The position numbers and the translations under genes are program-made. The notes below the pieces were generated by a model. It did no database searches. It was given only the letters and a program-made list of their open reading frames with translations, and was not told where the DNA came from. Of a stretch of DNA of 64,000 bases, positions 17,404 to 25,456 are shown piece after piece (the first letter of the stretch is position 1; each line of letters starts with the position of its first letter). The stretch comes from Austwickia chelonae NBRC 105200. GTDB taxonomy: Bacteria > Actinomycetota > Actinomycetes > Actinomycetales > Dermatophilaceae. The DNA lies in the NCBI RefSeq assembly GCF_000298175.1, contig NZ_BAGZ01000016.1, forward strand, positions 124,001 to 188,000. Direction: 5' to 3'.

Positions 17404-18102
17404 ATGAAGTCACAATACGGTCACGCAGTGTCTGCACCTGCAGGATCATGTCGGCCGACGAGCCAGGAGCACCCCCGGGTTCACGTGCGGGCCTCGGATG
17501 CCGATGATGTCCACGTGCCCGAGACCACACCAGCAGAAACCCAGCTCCCGTCCTTCCAGACCACCCAGCCGGACCAGGGTTCCACCCGGACCGTCGTGCG
17601 TCTGCGCCTCGCGCAACCCGAGGACGCCCCCCAGATGATGGACCTCGAAGCAGCGGTCAATGTGGCTGCTCTTCCACATATCTTCCCGCCCGAGCAGTAC
17701 CCCTACCCCCGCGATTTCGTCCTGGAGCGGTGGACCAAGGAGCTGCAGGATCCCACCTTCCGGATCTGGGTCGCCGAGGCCACATCCTGTGGCGAGACAC
17801 CCGGAACCCCGAGGGAGAAGCGCATCGTCGCCTATTGCGCCTGCTGCGAGAAGGAAGGCGAGGCCTGGCTGGAGCACCTCGGGGTCGCCACCGACCTCCA
17901 GGGCAGCGGCCTGGCGCGAATGCTCGTCGACAATGCCCGTACCGCGTACACCGGCCGCGAAGTGAACCTGTGGGTGTTGGAGGAGAATCGACGCGCCCGA
18001 CGTTTCTACGAGCGCGAGGGCTGGAATGTCACCGGCATCACCATGCCGGCCATCTACCCGCCCTATCCGACGATGGTGCGCTATCTGGCCCCGCCGGCCT
18101 GA
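17404..18102 (+). CDS. GNAT-family N-acetyltransferase
   Basis: 232 residues if ATG 17404 is used. The first 60 residues are low-complexity, and in-frame GTG codons at 17485 and 17515 are alternative starts, so the N-terminus is uncertain. The catalytic domain begins VVRLRLAQPEDAPQMMDLE. The acetyl-CoA pyrophosphate loop is LGVATDLQGSGLARMLV, and motif B follows as NLWVLEENRRARRFYEREG. These define a GNAT enzyme that transfers an acyl group from CoA to an amine. The substrate is unknown. It is flanked by intergenic regions on both sides and appears monocistronic. Confidence 0.75.
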   Translation: MKSQYGHAVSAPAGSCRPTSQEHPRVHVRASDADDVHVPETTPAETQLPSFQTTQPDQGSTRTVVRLRLAQPEDAPQMMDLEAAVNVAALPHIFPPEQYPYPRDFVLERWTKELQDPTFRIWVAEATSCGETPGTPREKRIVAYCACCEKEGEAWLEHLGVATDLQGSGLARMLVDNARTAYTGREVNLWVLEENRRARRFYEREGWNVTGITMPAIYPPYPTMVRYLAPPA

Positions 18103-18349
18103 CCTTCATCCGCCCCTGGATGGGTTCCGGTACGGGCGCGCGTGAACCGGCGGGGCCGTACCGCGGTCGTGTGCGCCCGTACCGCTGTCGGCGGACCGGC
18201 CCTCTCGTTCCTGGGTGACGCCGTGGGTCGTCGACGTCCAGGCGGGTCCGTCGAGGCGATGCCCGCAGAGGGGTTCGGGGCCAAGCCTTCCGGGAGATAT
18301 GTCCGTACTGTCCGCCATCCCGGGAACAAAGGGACATGTCACATAGTTA

Positions 18350-18371
18350 AGTGATTGATCATCCAATGACT
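18350..18371. promoter_or_regulatory. Candidate operator just before doxX
   Basis: Arms AGTGATTG and CAATGACT (complementary except one G/G position) flank ATCATC, ending 22 bases before the doxX-type start. Position and size suit a MarR/HxlR-family repressor, which commonly controls DoxX genes. An AT-rich TAGTTAAG lies at its left edge and may be a -10 element. Confidence 0.4.
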
Positions 18372-18393
18372 ACGTGACCGAAGGAGCCCCTCC

Positions 18394-18855
18394 ATGCCCG
18401 AGAACACCCCCACCGGACCCGGCCCGACCGCCGTACCCGCCAACGTCCAACACCTCATCCTGCTCGTCGCCCGAATCGTCCTGGGCACCATCATGATCGC
18501 CCACGGCTGGCAGAAACTGGTCACCAACGGGCTCGGCCCCACCACCGCCGGATTCACCAAACTCGGCGTCCCCCTCCCCTCGATCTCCGCCGCCCTGACC
18601 GGCGGAGTCGAACTCATCGGCGGGATCCTCCTCGTCCTCGGCCTGCTCACCACCCTCGCCGGCGGCAGCATCGCCCTCATCCTCGCCGGAGCCTTCTGGT
18701 TCGCCCACCGCGGCACCACGATCTTCGCCCAGCAAGGCGGCTGGGAACTCGTCGCCGCGCTCGGCCTGGCCGCACTCGTCATCGCCGCCGTCGGACCCGG
18801 CCGCTACAGCCTCGACACACCCCTGCAGCGAGCCCTCACCAAGAAGAGCAGCTGA
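18394..18855 (+). CDS. DoxX-family membrane protein
   Basis: 153 residues from ATG 18394 with GAAGGAG upstream. The sequence VARIVLGTIMIAHGWQKL near residue 27, followed by FTKLGVPLPSISAALTGGVELIGGILLVLGLLT as four helices, is characteristic of DoxX (PF07681). The family is found in quinone- and sulfur-linked redox processes and in oxidative-stress responses, but the activity of bacterial single DoxX proteins is unclear. A strong hairpin follows immediately, so it is monocistronic. Confidence 0.85.
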   Translation: MPENTPTGPGPTAVPANVQHLILLVARIVLGTIMIAHGWQKLVTNGLGPTTAGFTKLGVPLPSISAALTGGVELIGGILLVLGLLTTLAGGSIALILAGAFWFAHRGTTIFAQQGGWELVAALGLAALVIAAVGPGRYSLDTPLQRALTKKSS

Positions 18856-18866
18856 CCCACAAGCAC

Positions 18867-18908
18867 CGCGGACGGGCCGGACGGAACACACCGTCCGGCC
18901 CGTCCGCG
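18867..18908. terminator. Strong bidirectional hairpin terminator
   Basis: A perfect 18-bp stem, CGCGGACGGGCCGGACGG and its complement, with a six-base loop, sits between the convergent doxX and PAP2 genes, 11 bases after the doxX stop. It can serve both strands. Confidence 0.85.
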
Positions 18909-18945
18909 CACCCGGCCCGCAACCACCTCGGGAGAGAACCGGACG

Positions 18946-19809
18946 TCACGCCGGGGAATCCACCACCCCGTGCGCCTCCCGACGACGACGAGCACGCTCC
19001 AGGGTCGCCACGAAACGATGCGTCATCACCACGAACACCAACCAGGCCCCACCCAGCAGCCACCCCGTCAACACATCCGTCAACCAGTGATGCCCCAGAT
19101 ACACCCGCGACAACCCCATACACACCGAATAGACCGCCAGGAAGAGCAACAACGTCCGACGACGAGCCAACCGGCGCTCCCGCACCATCAGCAGATACAC
19201 CAACACCCCGACGACCACCACCGCATTCAGCGAATGCCCGCTCGGGAACGACGGCGACACCTCGAACGGAGGCACCGCGAACTCGTGCGCCGGCCGGACC
19301 CGCCCCACCGTCTGCTTCCCGATCACCGTCATCGCCACCGACCCCGACGCCGCGAAGACCGTCAGAGCCACCGGCAACCACGACCGCCACCGCCACGCCA
19401 GGAAAAGCACCACCACCGACGTGATGATCGGCAACACCACCGTCCCCCCGATCGTGGTGAACGCCGTCATCACCGAATCGAGCCACGGCTGACGCCACTG
19501 CACCATCCGGTCCAACACCGGCCGGTCCACCGCGGCCAGCCCGCTGCGGTCGTGCACCGACTCGTAGATCTCCCCGGCAGCCCACGTCGCCGACGCCATC
19601 ACCACCAATCCCGCAGCGAGCATCAACAGGAAGAGCACCCACTCACCACTCAACGAGGTCAGCCGCGACAGACGGGCGACCAACCGGCGCACGTCCACCG
19701 ACCGACGCACATGTCGCCCCCCACCCGCACCCTCCGGGACATCGAGATCGGTGGGCGACTTCTGCGATTCCGGTGGCATCCCCCCATGATCGTCCGCCGA
19801 ACCGTACAT
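18946..19809 (-). CDS. PAP2-family membrane phosphatase
   Basis: 287 residues from ATG 19809; ATG 19779 is a possible alternative and neither has a strong ribosome site. Six hydrophobic segments carry the three phosphatase motifs: KQTVGRVRP, PSFPSGHS and SRVYLGHHWLTD, with the catalytic histidines in the last two. These active sites face outward. The family dephosphorylates phosphatidic acid, phosphatidylglycerophosphate or undecaprenyl diphosphate; the exact lipid cannot be assigned. It is divergent from ortA. Confidence 0.85.
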   Translation of the reverse strand: MYGSADDHGGMPPESQKSPTDLDVPEGAGGGRHVRRSVDVRRLVARLSRLTSLSGEWVLFLLMLAAGLVVMASATWAAGEIYESVHDRSGLAAVDRPVLDRMVQWRQPWLDSVMTAFTTIGGTVVLPIITSVVVLFLAWRWRSWLPVALTVFAASGSVAMTVIGKQTVGRVRPAHEFAVPPFEVSPSFPSGHSLNAVVVVGVLVYLLMVRERRLARRRTLLLFLAVYSVCMGLSRVYLGHHWLTDVLTGWLLGGAWLVFVVMTHRFVATLERARRRREAHGVVDSPA

Positions 19810-20003
19810 TCCCTGTGGATTCACTGCACATCTCCGACATGCTCGCTGTCCGTCAGCCGCACACCAGCTGAACCAGCGCCCCCGCCGCGCAACCCCGAAC
19901 ACTCGCCGACATCCCGCGGCTCTCCCCGAAACACCACCTACCGAGACGATCCCGGCGTTAGCGTGAGAAAGGCACCTGGACGACGAAGACCGAGGAGAAG
20001 CCG

Positions 20004-20321
20004 ATGACCGCACGCGCCGGCGACTGGGTACAGATCCACCAGATCGTCCTGGAACCGGGGCGACGCACCGGGAAACTCCCCGACGACACCCGCGCCGTCC
20101 CCTTCCGGTCCTGGTCGAAGGGCTATCTGCGATCCGACGCGGAACTGGGGGAACAGGTCGAGATCGAGACCGTGCTGGGACGGCGACTCACCGGGGAACT
20201 GGTCGCGGTGAACCCCGGCTACGACCACGGATTCGGATCGACCTATCTGCCCGAACTGCAACAGGTCGGCGCGCAGGCCCGCCGCATCCTCGCCTCACCC
20301 GCCTCCGAGGAGAACCGATGA
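20004..20321 (+). CDS. ortA: 2-amino-4-oxopentanoate thiolase, alpha subunit
   Basis: 105 residues from ATG 20004 with GAGGAGAAG just upstream. The sequence GDWVQIHQIVLEPGRRTGKLPDDT followed in its parts by VPFRSWSKGYL and VEIETVLGRRLTGEL is that of OrtA. With OrtB it splits 2-amino-4-oxopentanoate with CoA into acetyl-CoA and alanine, the last step of oxidative ornithine degradation known from Clostridium sticklandii. Its stop overlaps the ortB start (ATGA), so subunits are translated together. Recognition rests on memory of the family pattern; length and partner agree. Confidence 0.82.
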   Translation: MTARAGDWVQIHQIVLEPGRRTGKLPDDTRAVPFRSWSKGYLRSDAELGEQVEIETVLGRRLTGELVAVNPGYDHGFGSTYLPELQQVGAQARRILASPASEENR

Positions 20322-21772
20322 CCGACCGGGAACCCACCCGCCCCACCCAGGACCGCTCCTACGAGGCCGTGATGGCCCGCAACGGCGACATCATGCGCGC
20401 CGCCCTCGGAGTCGACTACGCCCGCTACGAATCCGGTTCCGTCGCTTTCGACTACACCGCGCTGATGGCCGACGTCGGATACACGGTCGACCAGGTCCGC
20501 GAGGCCCAACTGCGGGTCGGGGTCGGCAACACCCCCCTGCTGGAGATGCGCCAGCTGACCGAACTGGCCAGGCGGTGCACCGACGACGGCCTAGGCGCGC
20601 GGATCTTCGTCAAGGACGAACAGTGCAACCCGTCGGGCTCCTACAAGGACCGCCGGGCATCGATGTCGATCGTGCAGGCCCGCGAACTGGGCTACCGGGG
20701 AGTCGCGGCAGCCACCTCCGGGAACTACGGAGCCGCGGTCGCCAGCCAGGCCGCGATGGCCGGTCTGGGCTGCCTGATCGCGCAGGAGTGCTACGACTCC
20801 GACCGGGTGGGACAGCCGGAGATCCTGGAGAAGATGCGCAAGTGCGAGGCGCTGGGCGCCGAGGTGCTGCAACTGTCCGTCGGGCCCGAACTCTTCTACA
20901 GCTACCTGCTGGCCCTGGAGGAGACCGGCTATTTCAACGCCAGCCTCTACTCGGCCTACGGCATCGCCGGGGTCGAACCCCTGGGCGTGGAGATCGTCGA
21001 GCAGTGCCGCGAAGCCATCGGCAAGGCCCCGGAGTTCGTCATCGCGACGAACGCCGGTGGCGGCAATCTCACCGGGACGGCCCGCGGTCTCGCACTGACC
21101 GGGGCCGACACCCGGGTGTACGGCGCCTCGGTCGACCTGCACGGCCTGTCGATGGCCTCCGACCGTGATTTCAACCGGAAGTCGTTCACCACCGGACACA
21201 CCGGCTTCGGCATGCCCTACGCGACCGACCCCGACCATTCCGATGTGCCACGCAGCGCGGCCCGCCCCCTGCGGTACATGGACGAATACCTGCTGGTGAA
21301 ACAGGGCGAAGTGTTCGCGATGACCGAGCTGCTGGCCCAGCTCGAGGGCATGGAACGCGGACCGGCCGGGAACACCTCCCTGGTGGCGGCCTTCGCCCTG
21401 GCCAGGACGCGGCCCCGCGACGAGGTCGTCGTCGTGCAGGAGACCGAGTACACCGGAGCGGGCAAACACCCGCTGGCGCAGTTGGCCTTCGCCCGGGACA
21501 TGGGCGTCGAGGTGACCGTGGGCGACCCCGCCGACGAGATCCCCGGGCAGTCGATCGTCCTGCCGGATCATCCCGGCCGGATCGAGGCCCGGTACGCGGA
21601 CCTGCGCCGGATGCGCACCTCGTACATCCGCAATGCGGTGCGCCATGTCGGGGTCGACCGGGTGACCAGCGACGACGTGGACTACCTGGTGGCGGAGACC
21701 CGCACCGACGAGACCTTCGTCCGGGACGCCCTCACCGACCTGGGTGTCGCGCTGCCGGACTCGACCGTCTAA
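20318..21772 (+). CDS. ortB: 2-amino-4-oxopentanoate thiolase, beta subunit (PLP)
   Basis: 484 residues from ATG 20318, overlapping ortA by four bases. It is a fold-type II PLP enzyme: K110 in NPSGSYKDRRASM should bind PLP, and the phosphate-binding glycine loop is seen in IATNAGGGNLTG. The length and the pairing with OrtA identify OrtB rather than threonine synthase, its closest relative. The other enzymes of the ornithine route (ornithine racemase, OraS/OraE aminomutase, diaminopentanoate dehydrogenase) are not in the window, so the source of 2-amino-4-oxopentanoate is open. Confidence 0.82.
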   Translation: MTDREPTRPTQDRSYEAVMARNGDIMRAALGVDYARYESGSVAFDYTALMADVGYTVDQVREAQLRVGVGNTPLLEMRQLTELARRCTDDGLGARIFVKDEQCNPSGSYKDRRASMSIVQARELGYRGVAAATSGNYGAAVASQAAMAGLGCLIAQECYDSDRVGQPEILEKMRKCEALGAEVLQLSVGPELFYSYLLALEETGYFNASLYSAYGIAGVEPLGVEIVEQCREAIGKAPEFVIATNAGGGNLTGTARGLALTGADTRVYGASVDLHGLSMASDRDFNRKSFTTGHTGFGMPYATDPDHSDVPRSAARPLRYMDEYLLVKQGEVFAMTELLAQLEGMERGPAGNTSLVAAFALARTRPRDEVVVVQETEYTGAGKHPLAQLAFARDMGVEVTVGDPADEIPGQSIVLPDHPGRIEARYADLRRMRTSYIRNAVRHVGVDRVTSDDVDYLVAETRTDETFVRDALTDLGVALPDSTV

Positions 21773-21781
21773 CCTGCCACG

Positions 21782-22297
21782 ATGGCCGATCTCCGACTGG
21801 AGGTGCACAGCACCCTCACCCCCGAACAGGCGTGGAACGCCCTCTGGGATCTGCGAGCCCACGACCGGATCATCCCGTGGACACGGATCCGGGGGCGGGC
21901 GGTGGCGGCACCGCACGAGTGCGCGCAGGCCCTCGAGGTCGGCGCCCGTTTCGTGGCCCGCACCGGGTGGGGACCGTTCGTCCTCGACGATCCGATGGAG
22001 GTCGTCCGCTGGGAACCACCGGTCGGATCGGGGGGCCGGACGTCCCCCGGCCGGGCGGTCGTCGTGAAACAGGGGCGGTGGGTGCACGGCTGGATCGAGG
22101 CGACGGTGGCCCCGTACGAGACCGGCCCCTACGGTTCGGGGTCGACGGTGACCTGGACCCAGACGTTGACGGTGACAGGGGTGCCCCGCTGCGCCGACCC
22201 GATGACCGGTGCCGTCGGACGGGCGGCGTACGGCGCGGTCCTGCGCCGGCTGCTCGACGTCCGCGGGACGACCCGGGCCCCGACGGCGGGCCGCTGA
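21782..22297 (+). CDS. SRPBCC (START-like) family protein
   Basis: 171 residues from ATG 21782, nine bases after ortB stops, so probably in the same transcript. The opening LEVHSTLTPEQAWNALWDLRAHDRIIPWT and the later GSTVTWTQTLTVTG are the first and last strands of a polyketide-cyclase/SRPBCC fold, which forms a hydrophobic pocket for small ligands. No catalytic residues can be assigned. Its link to ortAB is positional only. Confidence 0.7.
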   Translation: MADLRLEVHSTLTPEQAWNALWDLRAHDRIIPWTRIRGRAVAAPHECAQALEVGARFVARTGWGPFVLDDPMEVVRWEPPVGSGGRTSPGRAVVVKQGRWVHGWIEATVAPYETGPYGSGSTVTWTQTLTVTGVPRCADPMTGAVGRAAYGAVLRRLLDVRGTTRAPTAGR

Positions 22298-22375
22298 CCG
22301 CTGGTCGTCCTGGTCGGGTGACCGATGCTGGACAGACCCGCCCCGCCCCGGGTGGTGCTGTCATCATCGGCGGTC

Positions 22376-23194
22376 GTGAGCACCTTGATCTTCCTGCACG
22401 CCCACCCGGACGACGAAGCCAGCCAGACGTCGTTGACGATGGCCCGCGCCGTGGCCGAGGGACACCGTGTCGTCGTCGTCTTCGCCACCAACGGTGACCA
22501 CGGCGAGGTGGCGGCCGACCTGCCCGAGGGCATGTCCGTGGTGGCCTACCGTCGTGGCGAGGCCGAACGGTCCGCGCAGGTGATCGGCACCCACCGGGTC
22601 GCCTGGCTGGGTTACGCCGACTCGGGGATGACCGGGTGGGCGCAGAACGAGTCGACGGACTGTCTGCACGCCGCCGATCTGGACGAGGCGGCCGGACGAC
22701 TGGCCGCGATCCTGGACGAGGAGGACGCCGACGTCCTGGTCACCTACGACGACCACGGCGGATACGGGCATCCGGATCATGTGAAGTCCCACCTGGTGGC
22801 GCATCGGGCGGCCGCGCTGGCGGCCCGTCGCCCGCGGTTGTTGGAGTCGACGATGAACCGTGACCATCTGCGCAGGCTGTTCGTGGCCACCCGAAGCTTG
22901 GGGCCGGGGAAGGCCTTGGAGTGGAATCCGGACGCGCCGGGGGACGACGGCCGCCCGATCGGGTCCCCGCAGAATGCGATCCGGTACTGCGTGGACGGCC
23001 GGGATCTCATCGCGGTGAAACGGGCTTCGCTGGCCTGCCATGCCAGCCAGACCAGCGACGTCGGGATGATGTTGCGCATCCCCGAGGAGCATTTTCGGGA
23101 GGCCTTCGGCTTCGAGTGGTACCTGGAAGCCGGACGCCGTCCGGAGCGGACCGGCCCGGTGACCACCTGGTTCCTCGACGATCTCCCTGCCTGA
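22376..23194 (+). CDS. PIG-L family deacetylase
   Basis: 272 residues from GTG 22376, where the family homology begins; ATG 22325 would add 17 unrelated residues. The zinc motif HAHPDDEAS occurs near residue 7, and the third ligand is in GGYGHPDHVKSH. This is the LmbE/PIG-L fold, which in actinobacteria includes the mycothiol enzymes MshB and mycothiol S-conjugate amidase Mca. The length (272) is near that of these enzymes, but the sequence does not let me choose among them. It removes an N-acetyl group from a GlcNAc-type or conjugated substrate. Confidence 0.8.
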   Translation: MSTLIFLHAHPDDEASQTSLTMARAVAEGHRVVVVFATNGDHGEVAADLPEGMSVVAYRRGEAERSAQVIGTHRVAWLGYADSGMTGWAQNESTDCLHAADLDEAAGRLAAILDEEDADVLVTYDDHGGYGHPDHVKSHLVAHRAAALAARRPRLLESTMNRDHLRRLFVATRSLGPGKALEWNPDAPGDDGRPIGSPQNAIRYCVDGRDLIAVKRASLACHASQTSDVGMMLRIPEEHFREAFGFEWYLEAGRRPERTGPVTTWFLDDLPA

Positions 23195-23279
23195 CCCGCC
23201 GCGGGCTCGTCCTCGACGCCGTGTGGCCGAGGACAGAGACGTCCGTGCAGATCTCCTCCACGACGGTCCACAGTGGCTC

Positions 23280-24449
23280 ATGGCGATCATCACCCTCACC
23301 CCTGACGAGATGCGGGCCCGCAACACCTTGAAGTGGACCCGGTACGCCCCGGACGTCCTCCCGTTGTGGGTGGCGGAGATGGACATCCGGACCTGCCCGG
23401 CGGTGCAGGACGCGATCGCCTCGGCCGTCGGGCGCCAGACCTACGGCTACCCGTCGGGCGACTCCCGGCTGGCCGAGGCCACGGCCGACTGGTGCGCCCG
23501 CCGGTACGCCTGGCAGGTCGACCCGGGTCTGGTCCACGCCGTCCCGGACGTCCTCGTCGGGGTGCGGGCGGCGATCGACCACTTCACCACGCCTGGCTCG
23601 CCGATCGTGCTCCCCGTCCCGGCCTATATGCCGTTCTTCGACGTCCTGGACGTCTGCGGACGCCGCGGCGTCTTCACCTCGATGCTGGTGGAGGACTGCC
23701 CGGACGGCGGCACCGCCCATCGGTTCGACCTGGCCGCGATCGAGGCTGCTTTCGCCGCCGGGGCGGGCGGCATCATCCTGTGCAATCCGTACAACCCGCT
23801 GGGTGCGGTCTTCCCGGCCTGGCATCTGGCCGAGGTCTGCGAGCTGGCCGCCCGGTACGGCGCCCGGGTCGTCTCCGACGAGATCCACGCCCCGCTGGTG
23901 TACGGGCGCCGCCACATCCCGACGGCGTCGGTCAGCCGTGCCGCGGCCGAGGTGACGGTGACCGTCCTGGCCAGTTCGAAGGGTTTCAACACGCCGGGAC
24001 TGAAATGTGCCCAGGTGGTGTTGAGCAATGACGCGGACGCCCGACGGTGGTCGCAGGTGCACCGGATGCGCTACGAGGGGGTGTCCACTCTGGGGGTGGA
24101 GGCTTCGGTCGCCGCCTACCGGGACGGCGCGGAGTGGTTGGACGAGCTGCTGGTCTTCCTGGCGGGCAACCGGGACCATCTCGCTCGCACGCTGCCCGAG
24201 GTGGTGCCCGGTCTGCGGTGGGCCCCGCCGCAGGCGACCTTCCTGGCCTGGCTGGACTTCTCCGGGGTGGCGGCCCTGGGCGGGGCCGACCCGTCGGCGT
24301 GGCTCCTGGAGAGGGCGAAGGTCTTCCTCAACCCCGGTCCGGCATTCGGACCGGGAGGACAGCATCACGCCCGGCTCAATTTCGGCACCTCACGAGATAT
24401 TTTGGAGGAGTTCGTCTCCCGCCTGGGAGGAGCAGTGGGAAGTCGGTGA
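23280..24449 (+). CDS. MalY/PatB-type PLP C-S lyase (cystathionine beta-lyase-like)
   Basis: 389 residues from ATG 23280; an upstream GTG 23223 is less likely since family homology begins at NTLKWTRYAPDVLPLWVAEMD. This opening and the sequence are typical of the MalY/PatB class of fold-type I enzymes. PLP lysine is K234 in ASSKGFNTPG, the pyridine-binding aspartate is in VVSDEIHAPLVY, and NPYNPLG holds the cofactor phosphate region. The family splits cystathionine or other cysteine conjugates to a thiol, pyruvate and ammonia. Next to a PIG-L deacetylase, a role in cysteine-conjugate turnover is plausible but unproven. Confidence 0.82.
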   Translation: MAIITLTPDEMRARNTLKWTRYAPDVLPLWVAEMDIRTCPAVQDAIASAVGRQTYGYPSGDSRLAEATADWCARRYAWQVDPGLVHAVPDVLVGVRAAIDHFTTPGSPIVLPVPAYMPFFDVLDVCGRRGVFTSMLVEDCPDGGTAHRFDLAAIEAAFAAGAGGIILCNPYNPLGAVFPAWHLAEVCELAARYGARVVSDEIHAPLVYGRRHIPTASVSRAAAEVTVTVLASSKGFNTPGLKCAQVVLSNDADARRWSQVHRMRYEGVSTLGVEASVAAYRDGAEWLDELLVFLAGNRDHLARTLPEVVPGLRWAPPQATFLAWLDFSGVAALGGADPSAWLLERAKVFLNPGPAFGPGGQHHARLNFGTSRDILEEFVSRLGGAVGSR

Positions 24450-24491
24450 GGGCACTGTTACCCCAGAACATCTTAGGAAACAGCGAAACGC

Positions 24492-24520
24492 TTGGGTTGG
24501 CACCCCCGACCGAATAAAGT
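24492..24520 (+). promoter_or_regulatory. Candidate promoter of the nar-adjacent regulator
   Basis: TTGGGT and TAAAGT are spaced by 17 bases and lie 28 bases before the regulator start, a good sigma-70-type pair. A short inverted repeat AGCG-AAA-CGCT lies just upstream and might be an autoregulatory site. Confidence 0.4.
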
Positions 24521-24548
24521 GGACTTCACGAATCGAGCGGGGGTGCCC

Positions 24549-25334
24549 ATGACCATGACAACGCGGGATGAGCTTCTTTCTTCTCAGGTGCGCCGACGTA
24601 TCGTCGATTTCGTCCGCGATGCCCCTGGACGCCTAGCTGCTGCCGACCTCGGCAGGATGCTGGGTCTGCACGTCACCACGGTGCGTTTCCATCTCGACCA
24701 GTTGGAACAGGCCGGGGTGTTGAACTCCGAGCGTGAGCGCCGTGACACGGTGGGGCGGCCGCGGAAGGTGTACACGCTCGCACCGGAAAGCATCCCGGTC
24801 AACGAGGCCGCCTACGTGATGCTCGCCGAGGTGCTCGCCGAGGCACTTCCCGGTGGCGCCGCCGAGCGCGCACGGGCGTCGGAGATGGCCGGGGAGGCCT
24901 GGGCTCGACGACATGTCTCGGAGAGCGAGGCTCAGGTCTCGCAGACGAGTCGACGGGTGCTTCCGGTCCGTGAGGTCGTCGATGTCCTGGCCCGATGGGG
25001 ATACCGCCGCGAGACCGTCACCTTGGAGACCCCGTCTCCGGGCTGTCACCGGATGTTCTTGCAGCACTGCCCGATGAGGGAGGCCGCCCTGGCGCATCCC
25101 GAGGTCGTCTGCGCAGCCCATCTCGGGCTGATCCGGGGCACCTTCGACCGTTTGGGCGTGTCCAATGTGCAGGTCGAGCTGTCCCCGTGGGTGACCGATG
25201 ACACCTGCCAGGCCGATCTGACGGTGACGATCACCGAGCTTCCCGATCCGACGTTCGACGGGACGTCCGCGCCCCAGTTGAGTCTGGTGTCCGAGTCGAC
25301 CCCGTCGCCGGCCCTGGACAAGGCTGCCGGCTGA
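24549..25334 (+). CDS. Cys-rich winged-helix regulator (COG2345/SufR-like), likely Fe-S
   Basis: 261 residues from ATG 24549. Residues 10-75 are a winged helix: SSQVRRRIVDFVRDAPG, then the recognition helix LGLHVTTVRFHLDQLEQAG and wing VGRPRKVYTL. The C-terminal part has C166, C174, C188 and C220 in the pattern CHRMFLQHCPMREAALAHPE followed by VVCAAHLGLIRG. This is the Cys layout of SufR-like proteins, which bind an Fe-S cluster. It stands next to narK genes and narGHJI, as the NO-sensing Fe-S regulator ArnR does in Corynebacterium glutamicum. It may therefore control nitrate respiration in response to O2 or NO; this is inference. Confidence 0.75.
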   Translation: MTMTTRDELLSSQVRRRIVDFVRDAPGRLAAADLGRMLGLHVTTVRFHLDQLEQAGVLNSERERRDTVGRPRKVYTLAPESIPVNEAAYVMLAEVLAEALPGGAAERARASEMAGEAWARRHVSESEAQVSQTSRRVLPVREVVDVLARWGYRRETVTLETPSPGCHRMFLQHCPMREAALAHPEVVCAAHLGLIRGTFDRLGVSNVQVELSPWVTDDTCQADLTVTITELPDPTFDGTSAPQLSLVSESTPSPALDKAAG

Positions 25335-25392
25335 TTCTTCTTCGGCTCTGTGCTCGGTGCCGGGCACAGACGGCCACGGGTCGGGACGACGA

Positions 25393-25432
25393 AAGAGGGG
25401 TGCCGCGCAGTGAACTGCGCGGCACCCCTCTT
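25393..25432. terminator. Strong bidirectional hairpin terminator
   Basis: A perfect 18-bp stem, AAGAGGGGTGCCGCGCAG and its complement, with loop TGAA, lies between the convergent regulator and narK genes. It ends CTCTT, so weak T-runs exist on both strands. Confidence 0.88.
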
Positions 25433-25456
25433 CGTGTGGGTGACAGGTAAGCCTGG

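Noticed and set aside
23223-23279. Upstream GTG start for the C-S lyase gene
   Set aside because: The extra 19 residues have no family likeness, and homology begins just after ATG 23280.
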